This document shows, piece after piece, positions 30,019-39,472 of a stretch of DNA of 64,000 nt. Every line of letters starts with the position of its first letter. The first letter of the stretch is position 1. The DNA comes from Pseudidiomarina aquimaris (GTDB lineage Bacteria; Pseudomonadota; Gammaproteobacteria; Enterobacterales; Alteromonadaceae), in NCBI RefSeq assembly GCF_003987395.1, contig NZ_PIPT01000001.1, positions 372,001 to 436,000 on the forward strand, read 5' to 3'. The notes under the pieces were generated by a model, which had not been told where the DNA came from, did not search any database, and saw only the letters and a list, made by a program, of their open reading frames with translations. The position numbers and the translations under genes were made by a program.

Positions 30019-31041
30019 TTAATTCATCCCTCGTTGATAGCGATTTACGGCTCTATTATGTTCTTCGAGCGTACGCGAGAAAACGTGTCCACCCGACCCG
30101 TCGGCAACAAAGTAAAAATACTCTGTTGTTGCCGGATGTGCTGCTGCTCGAAGACTTGCCAAGCTTGGCATAGCAATGGGTGTCGGCGGCAAGCCATCGA
30201 TACGATAGGTGTTAAACGGTGTACTTTCGCGCAAATGTGCACGGGTCAAATTACCGTCGAAATCTTTAATCCCGTAAATGGTGGTTGGGTCTGACTGTAG
30301 CCGCATACCAGTACGCAAACGATTAACAAAGACCGAGCTTACCACGTCGCGCTCACCACTCAGCCCCGTCTCTTTTTCGATAATAGACGCCATGATAAGC
30401 AACTCATAGGGCTCTGTATAGGGCAAGTCCAGTGCACGATCCTGCCAAACGCTTTGTAAACGCTCTTGCTGCGTGGCGTAGGCCTTACGTAGAATTTCAA
30501 GTGCGGGCGTAGCGGCAAAGAAATGATAGGTATCAGGTGCTAGCAGCCCCTCTAAACTCTTAACCGCGGAAGCGCCTGCAATGGCTTCGCCTAAGTTTTC
30601 AGGCGCTAAATCGATAGGCTTAAGGTAATCATGGGACTGTAGCAAGCTCAGCCATTGCGATAAGGTCTGTCCCTCAACTAGGGTTACCGCAAATTGATGT
30701 TGCCGCCCTGCCGCTAACTGCTGCCAAAACTGCGTTAACGTTTGTCCAGGCTGTAATTGGTATACTCCAGCTTGCAGATGTTGTGGATTAGCCCACACGC
30801 GGCTGGCAAGATAACTCACATCACTGGAATGATGCCAAAGGCCCTGTTGCTGAAGTTTTTGCAGTACGCTCTTCGCATGCATCCCACTCATCACTTCGAA
30901 CAGCACCGGTTGCTCGGTCACCTGCAAAGGTGTGTCAACGAGCCGCTGACTCCAATAGGCGCCGATAAGCACCAATAATGTGGCCAGGATAACCATGGTT
31001 ACACTGCCGATGAGTAAGAATCGTTTTAGCTTTCCCACCAA
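30019..31041 (-). CDS. mltG: Endolytic murein transglycosylase MltG
   Basis: MltG cuts nascent peptidoglycan strands and is thought to end glycan polymerisation. The 340-residue protein has one N-terminal membrane helix (about residues 8-30, FLLIGSVTMVILATLLVLIGAYW), a LysM-like region, and the catalytic glutamate in IMASIIEKETGLSGERD near residue 218, followed by VFVNRLRTGMRLQSDPT. Its start overlaps pabC by 16 nt. Confidence 0.94.
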   Translation of the reverse strand: MVGKLKRFLLIGSVTMVILATLLVLIGAYWSQRLVDTPLQVTEQPVLFEVMSGMHAKSVLQKLQQQGLWHHSSDVSYLASRVWANPQHLQAGVYQLQPGQTLTQFWQQLAAGRQHQFAVTLVEGQTLSQWLSLLQSHDYLKPIDLAPENLGEAIAGASAVKSLEGLLAPDTYHFFAATPALEILRKAYATQQERLQSVWQDRALDLPYTEPYELLIMASIIEKETGLSGERDVVSSVFVNRLRTGMRLQSDPTTIYGIKDFDGNLTRAHLRESTPFNTYRIDGLPPTPIAMPSLASLRAAAHPATTEYFYFVADGSGGHVFSRTLEEHNRAVNRYQRGMN

Positions 31042-31799
31042 GATGTTAGCGCCTTAGGAAGTTGTTGCTCGGGTAACCTATGGTCGCCGATTTGCGCTAG
31101 TGGACGCAAGCCCAAAACACTATTAGTTACGAAGGCTTGGTCAATATTGGTAAGACATGATAACGGCAGATGAGAGACCTGCGTACTGCCAAGCGCCTGA
31201 CTCGCCAATAATTGCTGACGCACAACACCTGCGACCCCTGCGTGTTCAAGTCCAGGCGTGTGCCACGCGCCGTCAATGCGCAAAAATAGATTACTTGAAG
31301 TTGCCTCGATGAGGTTTCCTGCACTATCGCAGACCACCAACTCATCTACTGCACGCTGTTGGCGCTCGCGACTTAACATCACCTGCTCTAAACGGTTCAA
31401 GGTTTTCAAGCCAGCAAAGAAAGGAGAACGCGCCAGGGTAAACTCAGCAACAGCGCAGGTAAGTGGCTCTTGCTTACGTTCCGGAAGTTCGGCAGCGGTC
31501 ACATACCAATTCGCTTTGATAGCATCGGAAAAACCGTAACCACGCGCACTATCGCCACGGGTGATAATTATTTTTATAACCGCATTGGGTGCTTCTATTT
31601 GTTCGAGACATGCGAGGACTTCACTTTCGTTTGGCAACTGCATTGCCAACCGGTAGCTCGCTTCTTGGAGTCGCTGCCAGTGGGCTGACCACCAGCGTAA
31701 TTGGCCCTGTTCACGTGTTAACGTGGTGAAGTGACCATCGCCAAATTGCAAACCGCGATCAAGTTGCGTCGAGGTAAGTTTATTTCCGTTGCACCACAT
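31026..31799 (-). CDS. pabC: 4-amino-4-deoxychorismate lyase
   Basis: PabC is a fold IV PLP enzyme that releases pyruvate from aminodeoxychorismate to yield p-aminobenzoate for folate. The 257-residue protein has RGLQFGDGHFTT at residue 15, IIITRGDSARGYGF near 100, the PLP lysine region FFAGLKTLNRLEQVM near 138 and EATSSNLFLRIDG near 173. It is the first gene after the acpP terminator; in E. coli fabF comes between acpP and pabC, but here it does not. Confidence 0.92.
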   Translation of the reverse strand: MWCNGNKLTSTQLDRGLQFGDGHFTTLTREQGQLRWWSAHWQRLQEASYRLAMQLPNESEVLACLEQIEAPNAVIKIIITRGDSARGYGFSDAIKANWYVTAAELPERKQEPLTCAVAEFTLARSPFFAGLKTLNRLEQVMLSRERQQRAVDELVVCDSAGNLIEATSSNLFLRIDGAWHTPGLEHAGVAGVVRQQLLASQALGSTQVSHLPLSCLTNIDQAFVTNSVLGLRPLAQIGDHRLPEQQLPKALTSWWES

Positions 31800-31828
31800 G
31801 GGAGGAGTGTTTTATCGCAGCCAGATAC

Positions 31829-31854
31829 AAAAAAGGCGGAATTTTCATTCCGCC
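31829..31854 (-). terminator. Rho-independent terminator after acpP
   Basis: On the minus strand ATTCCGCC-loop partner GGCGGAAT forms an 8-bp stem (31835-31842 with 31847-31854, 4-nt loop) followed by six U residues (31829-31834). It lies 17 nt after the acpP stop and separates acpP from pabC. Confidence 0.85.
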
Positions 31855-31871
31855 CTTTGCAACCTGTTAGC

Positions 31872-32111
31872 TTAGTCGTTTGCGTGATTGGTCACGTAAT
31901 CGATAGCCGCTTGAACGGTTTTAATTTTCTCGGCTTCTTCGTCTGGAATTTCAGTTTCGAATTCTTCTTCCAGCGCCATCACCAATTCAACAGTATCAAG
32001 TGAATCTGCACCAAGGTCGTTTTCAAAAGAAGCTTCAGGTTTTACTTCTTCTTCTTTTACGCCCAACTGTTCAATGATGATTTTCTTTACGCGTTCTTCA
32101 ATAGTACTCAT
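31872..32111 (-). CDS. acpP: Acyl carrier protein
   Basis: AcpP carries growing acyl chains on a phosphopantetheine arm. The 79-residue, very acidic protein has the attachment serine in [13 protein letters not shown] (Ser37). It follows fabG by 126 nt, leaving room for its own promoter, and is followed at once by a strong terminator, fitting a highly expressed single-gene message. Confidence 0.98.
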   Translation of the reverse strand: MSTIEERVKKIIIEQLGVKEEEVKPEASFENDLGADSLDTVELVMALEEEFETEIPDEEAEKIKTVQAAIDYVTNHAND

Positions 32112-32157
32112 TGTTACAATGTCCCTTCATTTAGGTATCGAGTTCAAATTTGCGCTT

Positions 32158-32186
32158 AGTGTAGTGAATGCGGCGGCATTAATAAA
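32158..32186 (-). promoter_or_regulatory. Possible sigma-70 promoter of acpP
   Basis: On the minus strand TTTATT (32181-32186), a 17-nt spacer and TACACT (32158-32163) lie in the 126-nt fabG-acpP gap, about 47 nt before the acpP ATG. The hexamers match consensus only partly (3/6 and 4/6), so this is tentative. Confidence 0.35.
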
Positions 32187-32237
32187 GGAAAAAATGCCCA
32201 AATGCCTAGAGGTCATACCCCTTGCCGCGCTCTTCAC

Positions 32238-32978
32238 TTACACCATGGCGAGACCACCGTTCACATGGATAGTTTCGCCAGTGATATAGGCTGCTCCAGC
32301 TGATGCCAGGAAAACCACGGTTGCCGCAATTTCTTCTGGCTGCCCCAGTCGGGCTGCTGGAATATTAGCAAAGATTGCCTGTTTTTGGTCTTCGGTCAAG
32401 GCTTTGGTCATATCCGTATCGATAAAACCAGGTGCGACACAATTCACGGTGATGCCGCGCCCCGCAACTTCCTGTGCGAGAGCTTTACTAAAACCAACTA
32501 AACCAGCCTTTGCTGCACAGTAGTTAGTCTGCCCAGGGTTACCGGTAGTTCCCACCACCGAAGAAATATTAATAATACGGCCAAAACGACGCTTCATCAT
32601 ACCGCGTAAGACGGCCTTACTCAGACGATAGACCGACTTAAGATTGGTGTCCAATACAGCATCCCAGTCGTCGTCTTTCAAACGCATTAAGAGATTATCT
32701 TTGGTGATACCGGCGTTGTTTACCAAGATATCAAGTTGACCGTATTTTTCATCGATGGCTTTCAGTGTTTCGGCAACGCTATCAGCGTCGGTCACGTCGA
32801 GCTGCCGACCTTCGCCATGTTCGCCTAAATAGGCAGAAATTGCAGCTGCACCTGAATCACTCGTGGCGGTGCCGATTACTTTGACTCCTTGAGCCGCGAG
32901 TTGTTCGGCGATAGCTTTACCAATGCCACGGCTGGCACCCGTGACAAGTGCGACTTGTCCTTGCATTGTCGTTGTCAT
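32238..32978 (-). CDS. fabG: 3-oxoacyl-[acyl-carrier-protein] reductase
   Basis: FabG reduces 3-ketoacyl-ACP with NADPH in fatty acid elongation. The 246-residue short-chain dehydrogenase has VTGASRGIGKAIAEQL at residue 13, NNAGITKDNLLMRL near 87 and the catalytic Ser-Tyr-Lys set in NISSVVG and NYCAAKAG near 138 and 151. Its start overlaps the fabD stop by 4 nt (ATGA), so translation is probably coupled. Confidence 0.96.
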   Translation of the reverse strand: MTTTMQGQVALVTGASRGIGKAIAEQLAAQGVKVIGTATSDSGAAAISAYLGEHGEGRQLDVTDADSVAETLKAIDEKYGQLDILVNNAGITKDNLLMRLKDDDWDAVLDTNLKSVYRLSKAVLRGMMKRRFGRIINISSVVGTTGNPGQTNYCAAKAGLVGFSKALAQEVAGRGITVNCVAPGFIDTDMTKALTEDQKQAIFANIPAARLGQPEEIAATVVFLASAGAAYITGETIHVNGGLAMV

Positions 32979-33895
32979 TCTTGCACCTTTTGAATACTTT
33001 CAACTGTATTGACCGCATCGCTCTGCAAAGCTTTATCGATGCGCTTCGTGAGGCCACTGAGCACTTTGCCTGGACCAATTTCATAAAGTTCTGTTACGCC
33101 CTGCTCGGCGAGCTGCTGTACTGTTTCAGTCCAACGTACGGGCGAGTATAGCTGGCGCACCAGTGCATCGCGAATGGCATCCGCTTCACGCTCGACCTTC
33201 ACATCGACGTTGTTCACCACGGGCACATTTGGCGTACGCAGGGTAATTTTACCCAGTTCAACCGCTAATTTTTCCGCTGCCGGTTGCATCAGTGCACAAT
33301 GCGACGGCACACTCACCGGCAACGGCAACGCGCGCTTAGCGCCTGCTTCTTTACAAGCTTCACCGGCACGCTCCACCGCTTCAGCGTGGCCAGCAATCAC
33401 CACCTGCCCCGGTGAATTGAAGTTTACAGCGCTTACCACTTGGTCACCGGCGGCGGCTGCACATGCCTCTTCCACCCGCGCATCATCTAAACCAATAATC
33501 GCGGCCATGGCGCCTACACCGGCAGGCACTGCTTCTTGCATCAACTCACCACGCTTGGCAACCAGCTGAATTGCATCCGCAAAATCCATTGCACCACTGC
33601 ACACCAGTGCCGAATACTCACCTAAACTGTGTCCCGCCATCCATTCGGGCGCGGCTACGCCTTGCGCTTCAAGCACTCGATAAATCGCAACACTGGCAGC
33701 GAGCAAGGCTGGCTGGGTGCGCTGCGTCTCATTTAACTTTTCTGCTGGCCCCTCTTGCACGAGTTGCCATAAGTCATAACCTAGGGCGTCGCTCGCTTGC
33801 GCAAACGTCTCTTCAATTAACGGATATTCAGCTGCTAAATCAGCCAACATTCCCACGCTTTGAGAGCCTTGCCCTGGGAAAATAAATGCGCGCAT
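32975..33895 (-). CDS. fabD: Malonyl-CoA:ACP transacylase
   Basis: FabD loads malonyl groups onto ACP. The 306-residue protein starts with FIFPGQGSQSVGML and contains the nucleophile motif AGHSLGEYSALV near residue 90 and the histidine region PVSVPSHCALM near 200. The ATG at 33895 has AAGGA 8 nt upstream; a longer frame to 34018 runs into fabH and is not used. It is 13 nt after fabH and overlaps fabG by 4 nt. Confidence 0.96.
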   Translation of the reverse strand: MRAFIFPGQGSQSVGMLADLAAEYPLIEETFAQASDALGYDLWQLVQEGPAEKLNETQRTQPALLAASVAIYRVLEAQGVAAPEWMAGHSLGEYSALVCSGAMDFADAIQLVAKRGELMQEAVPAGVGAMAAIIGLDDARVEEACAAAAGDQVVSAVNFNSPGQVVIAGHAEAVERAGEACKEAGAKRALPLPVSVPSHCALMQPAAEKLAVELGKITLRTPNVPVVNNVDVKVEREADAIRDALVRQLYSPVRWTETVQQLAEQGVTELYEIGPGKVLSGLTKRIDKALQSDAVNTVESIQKVQE

Positions 33896-33908
33896 AATTC
33901 GATCCTTG

Positions 33909-34877
33909 CTAATAATTAATAAGTGCAGACCCCCAGGCAAATCCTCCGCCGAAGGCCTCCAATAATAAGTTTTGTCCGCGTTTAATACGCCCGTCGCGAA
34001 TCGCCACATCAAGTGCAATGGGGACCGATGCCGCCGACGTATTGCCAGTGTCCTCGAGCGTTGTAATGACCTGCGACATTGGCATTTTCAATTTTTTCGC
34101 CGTAGCCTTGATGATGCGTAAATTCGCCTGGTGAGGCACCAACCAATCAAGGTCTTCAGCCGACATAGCATTGGCCGCCAAGGTCTCGCTCACCAATTCG
34201 CTCAACTTACTCACGGCAACTTTAAACACTTCGTTGCCCTTCATGTACATCCACGCTTCACTTAGCGCTTCGGCGCTTTCATCGCTATGGCGCTGGACAT
34301 GGTTCACACCCAATAGATCAGCAAATTCACCTGCACTGTAAAGGTGTGTCGATAAGATACCTGGTTGCGGACTGGCTTGCAGCACCGCGGCTCCAGCTCC
34401 ATCCCCAAACAGAATAATGGTATTGCGATCATCCGGTCGACACAAGCGCGAGAGCACATCGGTACCAATAACCAAGACGTTTTTGTAGGTACCGCTACGG
34501 ATGTACTGATCAGCCACACTCATGGCGAATAGAAAGCCTGAGCATGCTGCAGCAACATCAAATGCGGGAATATTTTGTTCGGTAAGTGCGGCTTGTATTT
34601 CACAGGCAACACTTGGGAAAGCGCGATCATTCGACGTGGTCGCCACCACAATGAGGTCAATTGCGTCAATCGCTAGATTCGCGGCTTCGAGTGCCCGACG
34701 GGCAGCAACCACGCCCATGGTGACAGCATTTTCACTGGCACTCGCAATGTGACGTTGATGAATACCCGTGCGTTCGACAATCCATTCATGACTGGTTTCG
34801 ACACGTTGCTCAAGCATAGCATTGGTCAGACACTGCGCCGGTAAGTAATGGCCAGTCCCTGCAATTCTTGCAAACAT
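33909..34877 (-). CDS. fabH: 3-oxoacyl-ACP synthase III
   Basis: FabH starts fatty acid synthesis by condensing acetyl-CoA with malonyl-ACP. The 322-residue protein has the catalytic cysteine in [13 protein letters not shown] near residue 113, histidine in [12 protein letters not shown] near 249 and asparagine in [13 protein letters not shown] near 279. It lies between plsX (7-nt gap) and fabD. Confidence 0.96.
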   Translation of the reverse strand: MFARIAGTGHYLPAQCLTNAMLEQRVETSHEWIVERTGIHQRHIASASENAVTMGVVAARRALEAANLAIDAIDLIVVATTSNDRAFPSVACEIQAALTEQNIPAFDVAAACSGFLFAMSVADQYIRSGTYKNVLVIGTDVLSRLCRPDDRNTIILFGDGAGAAVLQASPQPGILSTHLYSAGEFADLLGVNHVQRHSDESAEALSEAWMYMKGNEVFKVAVSKLSELVSETLAANAMSAEDLDWLVPHQANLRIIKATAKKLKMPMSQVITTLEDTGNTSAASVPIALDVAIRDGRIKRGQNLLLEAFGGGFAWGSALINY

Positions 34878-34884
34878 AAGAACC

Positions 34885-35910
34885 TTATTCTTGCTCTAAG
34901 AGAACTTTTTCCACCTGATCACGAATACGTGTCGGGAGGTCCTGCTGCGTCTCTTCCACGGCTTGCGTTATGGCACTTAAAAATGCCTTAGCATTGGCGT
35001 CACCGTGACTTTTAATGACAACGCCTCGCAATCCTATCAAACTTGCACCATTGTAGTGGTCGGGCTTCAACCAGTCCCACGAACGTTGCAGACGATGATA
35101 GAATAATTTTACAAACCAACGAGTAAGCCAATGTGCGTTGATATTGGCACGAATATTGTTGAGCAGGAGTTCAGCAAGTCCTTCACAGCTTTTCAGTGCA
35201 ATGTTACCGACAAAACCGTCACAAACGATCACATCTGCTTTGTCAGCGAACAGGTCATCCCCTTCAATAAAACCGATATAATTGATCGAACTCGACTGCT
35301 GAAACAGTTGTGCGGTGGATTTCACCACATCATTGCCTTTAATGTCTTCTTCACCCATGTTCAAAAGTGCAACGCGCGGGTTTTCAATACCTAAAACCTC
35401 GCGAGCGGCAACGGCACCCATGATGCCGAATTGAAACAAGGTATCTGAATCGCAAACCGGGTTAGCGCCTAGGTCGAGTAAGAATGCACTCTTCCCCGAG
35501 GCTTGCGGGATCGCGGACATTAATGCTGGGCGCAATACGCCAGGCAGAGTTTTTAAGGAAAAATACGCTTTGGTCATCAACGCACCGGTGTTCCCGGCAC
35601 TGATGCAGGCGGCAGCTTGTTCGTCGGCAATCAGTTCTAGCGCAACGCGCATCGAAGAGTCAGGTTTTGCACGCAGCGAATAACCCGGCTTATCCGACAT
35701 CGTGACCGTTTGACTGGCATGTTGCAGCCTGACGCGTTGGTGTTCAAGAAGGTTTTTTGCTTGTAAGAGAGGTTTGAGCTCGGCTTCGTCGCCGACCACA
35801 ATAAAATGGTGTTGGGGGAATAGTTTTAACGCATCGTGCAATGCGTCAATAACAATAGAGGGGCCATGATCGCCCCCCATTGCATCAAGTACCAGTGTCA
35901 GTGCGGCCAT
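34885..35910 (-). CDS. plsX: Phosphate acyltransferase PlsX
   Basis: PlsX makes acyl-phosphate from acyl-ACP for phospholipid synthesis. The 341-residue protein begins with the family-typical [13 protein letters not shown] and contains [12 protein letters not shown] near residue 104 and [15 protein letters not shown] near 227. It lies 20 nt after rpmF, in the conserved rpmF-plsX-fabHDG order. Confidence 0.96.
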   Translation of the reverse strand: MAALTLVLDAMGGDHGPSIVIDALHDALKLFPQHHFIVVGDEAELKPLLQAKNLLEHQRVRLQHASQTVTMSDKPGYSLRAKPDSSMRVALELIADEQAAACISAGNTGALMTKAYFSLKTLPGVLRPALMSAIPQASGKSAFLLDLGANPVCDSDTLFQFGIMGAVAAREVLGIENPRVALLNMGEEDIKGNDVVKSTAQLFQQSSSINYIGFIEGDDLFADKADVIVCDGFVGNIALKSCEGLAELLLNNIRANINAHWLTRWFVKLFYHRLQRSWDWLKPDHYNGASLIGLRGVVIKSHGDANAKAFLSAITQAVEETQQDLPTRIRDQVEKVLLEQE

Positions 35911-35930
35911 GCCTCACTACCGTTGCTGGC

Positions 35931-36101
35931 TTACTTGTTTACGACTTTACGGCCTTTATAGAAACCGTCAGCTGTTACGTGGTGACGACGATGCGTTTCA
36001 CCAGAGGTAGAGTCAACCGACAGTGTAGGGCCGCTCAGTGCATCGTGAGAACGACGCATGTCGCGCTTCGAACGACTTTTCCGATTCTGTTGTACAGCCA
36101 T
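35931..36101 (-). CDS. rpmF: Ribosomal protein bL32
   Basis: This 56-residue, very basic protein is L32 of the large ribosomal subunit. It begins [20 protein letters not shown] and ends with [17 protein letters not shown], matching the family (57 residues in E. coli). It lies between yceD (18-nt gap) and plsX, the standard position. Confidence 0.97.
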   Translation of the reverse strand: MAVQQNRKSRSKRDMRRSHDALSGPTLSVDSTSGETHRRHHVTADGFYKGRKVVNK

Positions 36102-36119
36102 TTACGCTATCTCCTAAGT

Positions 36120-36644
36120 TTATTTACGCTTTAATTCTTGCAATACAGCGAAAGGATTTTCCTTGTCACTCGGAGCGTCATCAATTTCGCCCCATTGCAT
36201 TGCATTACTATCTACCCGACATTCGCGCTCGTCGTGTTTGACCACTACAGGCATCGCCAATATCAGCTCATCTTCAATAATTCGATGCAGTTGGATCTCA
36301 CCAAGCTCATCTAATTCAATGGCTTCGTAATCACTCGGCATATCGGTGGCCGTTTGGCGCTTGGTCACCGGCGCATAAACAAAGTTACTTACCAGTGTCA
36401 CGTCCATCGGCTCCCCACAGCGCTCGCAAGCGACCGTGACTGAGACCGTAGCGTGCCCTTTCATATGCTTGATGTTTTGCGCATCTTGATCGAACTCTAG
36501 TTCCGCATCAACATCTGCACAGGGCTCTACCAAAAGCTCTTGTAAACGTGTCATCGACTTACCTGGGACTAAGCCCACGTAACTCAATTGTTTACCGGCA
36601 CTTTTGACCGGATCGACCGAAATAGGAATACGAACCTTCTGCAT
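36120..36644 (-). CDS. yceD: YceD/DUF177 family protein (23S rRNA accumulation protein)
   Basis: YceD proteins are nearly always encoded just before rpmF and have been linked to 23S rRNA accumulation. The 174-residue protein has the CERCGEPMDV pair of cysteines near residue 91 and a conserved C-terminal ENPFAVLQELKRK. The molecular role is not established. A 45-nt gap separates it from maf upstream. Confidence 0.92.
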   Translation of the reverse strand: MQKVRIPISVDPVKSAGKQLSYVGLVPGKSMTRLQELLVEPCADVDAELEFDQDAQNIKHMKGHATVSVTVACERCGEPMDVTLVSNFVYAPVTKRQTATDMPSDYEAIELDELGEIQLHRIIEDELILAMPVVVKHDERECRVDSNAMQWGEIDDAPSDKENPFAVLQELKRK

Positions 36645-36689
36645 AGGGCGCGAATGTTAAAGGATTCAGCGTCCGAAAACAAGTGGTTT

Positions 36690-37277
36690 TCAGCTTTTTA
36701 TCAAGGGATTCACGCCCCATTTTCGCAGCATTTCTAGCAGTCGTATCAGTGGTAAGCCAATAAGCGTATTCGGATCATCTCCCGACAGGCGTTCAAACAA
36801 ACTAATGCCGAGCCCCTCACTTTTAAAACTTCCCGCACAGTTGAGCGGCTGCTCTAGCGCCACATAACCTTGGATCTCTTCATCGGTTAAGTCGCGAAAG
36901 TGTACGTCAAAGGGCTCCACGCAGCTCTGTACGCGTTGTTGCTCACTATCGAATACGGCGAGGCCGGTATAGAAGGTTACCACTTTACCGCGCGCTGCCT
37001 GCAGTTGCTTAACGGCATTCTCCGTCGTGCCCGGCTTACCCAGAATCACCCCGTCAACCACTGCAACTTGATCCGAGCCAATCAGGAAATGTTCCGGATA
37101 GGCTGCTGCCAACGCCTTTGCTTTGGCGATGGCTAACCGCTCAACCAGTGCCGGAGCAGCTTCGTTCGCTTGTGCCGTCTCGTCGGTGTGCGGTGCCGCA
37201 CAAATGAAATCTGGAATTACTTTTTCAAGCAGCATGCGTCGATAAGGCGACGTCGACGCCAATACGAGTTTACTCAA
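36690..37277 (-). CDS. yceF: Maf-like nucleotide pyrophosphatase (YceF type)
   Basis: Maf proteins remove pyrophosphate from non-canonical or methylated nucleotides; the YceF branch prefers 7-methyl-GTP. The 195-residue protein has [17 protein letters not shown] at residue 3, the DET motif in [11 protein letters not shown] near 40 and [11 protein letters not shown] near 70. The start is TTG (37275-37277) with AAAGGAG upstream; this gives the family length (E. coli YceF 194) and overlaps the HAD gene stop by 8 nt. Assignment to the YceF branch rests on its place beside rluC and yceD. Confidence 0.9.
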   Translation of the reverse strand: MSKLVLASTSPYRRMLLEKVIPDFICAAPHTDETAQANEAAPALVERLAIAKAKALAAAYPEHFLIGSDQVAVVDGVILGKPGTTENAVKQLQAARGKVVTFYTGLAVFDSEQQRVQSCVEPFDVHFRDLTDEEIQGYVALEQPLNCAGSFKSEGLGISLFERLSGDDPNTLIGLPLIRLLEMLRKWGVNPLIKS

Positions 37278-37962
37278 ACCCTGCTCCTTTGCTCGTCTTA
37301 CTCTTAATACCTTGCTGTAAAAATGAGTCCAACTGTGACCAATCACTGAGCACAGCCCGTGGCTCACAAGTTAATAATAGCTCAGCAGAATGTGCACCAA
37401 AGTCAACTCCGAGTGCGTCAACACCCGCAGCTTGCGCCATTCTTAAATCGTGCATCGAATCACCAATCATCAGCGTTGCGCTTTGTGCTACGCCCGTATG
37501 GGTCATAATTTCATGCAACATATGCGGATCAGGCTTAGAACGACTCTCATCGGCACAACGAGTAATGGTGAAGAGGTCGGTTAACTCACTCTCTTGCAAT
37601 ACGCGGTCGAGCCCTCGGCGCGCTTTACCGGTAGCAACAGCGAGTTGGTAACCCTGGGCAGACAGTTTATTGAGCATTTCGCGCACCCCTGCAAACAACG
37701 GTGTCGGCGTCGTATCGAGCTCTACATATTGCGCACGATAGGTCTCGAGAAAGAGCTCATACTGGGGCGCTGGTAGCTTGCCAAACAGACGACCGATCGC
37801 CGGCTCTAAACTAAGACCAATGATATCGCGCACCGCAGCGGCCTGCGGCACAGGTAGATGTAACGCTGTTGCCGTCGCTTGCATCGATGAAACGATGCGC
37901 CCGATGGAATCCATCAGGGTGCCGTCCCAATCGAAGATCAGCAATTCATAGGGTTTTGTCAC
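37270..37962 (-). CDS. HAD-superfamily phosphatase (Gph-like)
   Basis: This 230-residue HAD hydrolase has motif [11 protein letters not shown] at residue 10, a four-helix cap, lysine motif region [10 protein letters not shown] near 115 and motif [18 protein letters not shown] near 167. It resembles phosphoglycolate or pyrophosphatase-type family members; the substrate cannot be fixed. It lies 2 nt after rluC and overlaps yceF by 8 nt; a HAD gene in this place is also known from Pseudomonas. Confidence 0.85.
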   Translation of the reverse strand: MTKPYELLIFDWDGTLMDSIGRIVSSMQATATALHLPVPQAAAVRDIIGLSLEPAIGRLFGKLPAPQYELFLETYRAQYVELDTTPTPLFAGVREMLNKLSAQGYQLAVATGKARRGLDRVLQESELTDLFTITRCADESRSKPDPHMLHEIMTHTGVAQSATLMIGDSMHDLRMAQAAGVDALGVDFGAHSAELLLTCEPRAVLSDWSQLDSFLQQGIKSKTSKGAGFE

Positions 37963-37964
37963 CG

Positions 37965-38954
37965 TTAGGCTCCGAGTTTACTTAGGGCTTTTTCTGCGCC
38001 ACCAAGTGCGTGCAACGTCTTTTGCAATACCGCGTCTATCGGTGCATTAACCGTGATGGTCTTGCCGGTCTGCGGATGTTGAAAACGCAACTGGTGAGCA
38101 TGCAGGAACAAACGGTTCAAACCAAGCTCTTGCATAACACTGTCAAACACCCGGTCACCGTATTTATCATCGCAGGCAATAGGATGCCCAGCGTGCAGCG
38201 CATGGACACGGATTTGGTGCGTGCGTCCGGTTATCGGTGACGCCTCGACCAAACTACACTGCGCAAATGACTGCAGCACGCGAAAACGTGTCTCGGACGC
38301 CTTCCCCGCGGCATCCACGCGCACCACCCGCTCACCCGACTTTAAGGTGTTCTTCTGTAGTGGTGCTGCGATGAGTTTTACATGCGGCTGCCATTGTCCA
38401 CGTACCAATGCCAAGTAGCGTTTATCCATGGTCTTCAAGCGCAGTTGTTCATGCAAAGAGCGCAGCGCCGAACGGCGTTTTGACACTAAAATACAACCAC
38501 TGGTTTCACGGTCAAGCCGATGCACTAACTCAAGGTGTTTGGCGTCGGGACGTAGCGCCCGCAAACTTTCAATGAGGCCAAACTGCAAACCTGAACCACC
38601 ATGCACGGCAAGACCAGCGGGCTTGTTTAGCACCATCAGTAAATCGTCTTCGTACAGAACTTGTTGATTCAAGGCTTGCACTTGTTCGAGGTTCGCGGAA
38701 GGCAGCGGATTGCGCTCGGCGACACGCACGGGTGGGATTCGCACCTCATCACCGGCACGCAAACGATAGTCAGGCTTCGCCCGCTTTTTATTTACGCGTA
38801 CCTCGCCTTTGCGCAAAATCCGATACACCAATGACTTAGGCACACCTTTTAACTGCGCAAGCAAAAAGTTATCAATGCGCTGCTCGGCATAATCGGCTTC
38901 GATCGTCACCAAACGCACTTTGTGTTGAATTGTATTATCGGAGGTCTCTTTCAT
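37965..38954 (-). CDS. rluC: 23S rRNA pseudouridine synthase RluC
   Basis: RluC makes pseudouridines 955, 2504 and 2580 of 23S rRNA in E. coli. The 329-residue protein has an N-terminal S4 RNA-binding domain (about residues 18-75) and the RluA-family catalytic motif [17 protein letters not shown] near 143 with the active aspartate, then [18 protein letters not shown] near 243. It is divergent from rne, as in E. coli. Confidence 0.93.
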   Translation of the reverse strand: MKETSDNTIQHKVRLVTIEADYAEQRIDNFLLAQLKGVPKSLVYRILRKGEVRVNKKRAKPDYRLRAGDEVRIPPVRVAERNPLPSANLEQVQALNQQVLYEDDLLMVLNKPAGLAVHGGSGLQFGLIESLRALRPDAKHLELVHRLDRETSGCILVSKRRSALRSLHEQLRLKTMDKRYLALVRGQWQPHVKLIAAPLQKNTLKSGERVVRVDAAGKASETRFRVLQSFAQCSLVEASPITGRTHQIRVHALHAGHPIACDDKYGDRVFDSVMQELGLNRLFLHAHQLRFQHPQTGKTITVNAPIDAVLQKTLHALGGAEKALSKLGA

Positions 38955-39015
38955 AGGCGCTATATTAACATTTTGATTTTCGCCTGACTGCTCTTTTTGC
39001 TTACTTTAATTTAGC

Positions 39016-39045
39016 TTGTACTGTAGTTGGGTTTCGTGGGATAAT
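39016..39045 (+). promoter_or_regulatory. Putative sigma-70 promoter of rne
   Basis: TTGTAC (39016-39021), an 18-nt spacer and GATAAT (39040-39045) form a good sigma-70 promoter reading toward rne. A transcript from here would carry about 420 nt of leader. The rest of 38955-39015 holds nothing I can name apart from the divergent rluC upstream region. Confidence 0.6.
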
Positions 39046-39052
39046 GACGCTT

Positions 39053-39472
39053 CCGGCAAAAGCCGCACCGGAGTCTAGCGTAAATTGTAAGCGGTTCGCG
39101 AGCTGATAACAGCCTAGTACGCGAGAGAACAAACAAAAATTAGTTGTGGCTTGGCGCCAAGCTATTCATAGCGACACAACCTCCACTTCACGATACAAAG
39201 AGTGCAAGACACTGCTTTGAGATCCTGATGGCATGGAACTAAACGAGACCAAGCCACGTCATGTTAACGCATATTTGCGACAACACGGTACGAACACAAG
39301 CGTATTTCGGCTTGGTGACCAATTGCGTACCTCACGTGAGAGCTAAAGAGCACCACGGGAGGTGTCATTCTACGCTGCGATAGCGCGATGGCAGTCTACA
39401 AAACAATCTCGAAATAGCGATGGCGAAGGCGCCCTCGTACCCTGTTGTGGCACGAAAATAAGAGTCACAACC
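39053..39472 (+). other. Long structured 5' leader of rne
   Basis: About 420 nt separate the promoter from the rne ATG without a convincing gene. It holds dyads at 39143-39180: GTTGTG/CACAAC as outer stem, with CTTGGCGCCAAG and GCTAT/ATAGC inside. In E. coli the 361-nt rne leader folds into hairpins that RNase E uses to sense and destroy its own message. A similar autoregulatory leader is inferred here from length, position and folding potential. The frame open from 39362 upstream of the ATG is not counted as protein. Confidence 0.55.

Noticed and set aside
33896-34018. N-terminal extension of fabD
   Set aside because: It overlaps the end of fabH and lacks similarity; the ATG at 33895 has a good ribosome site.
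39362-39472. N-terminal extension of rne
   Set aside because: The 37 extra residues do not resemble any RNase [11 protein letters not shown] at 39473 is the conserved start.
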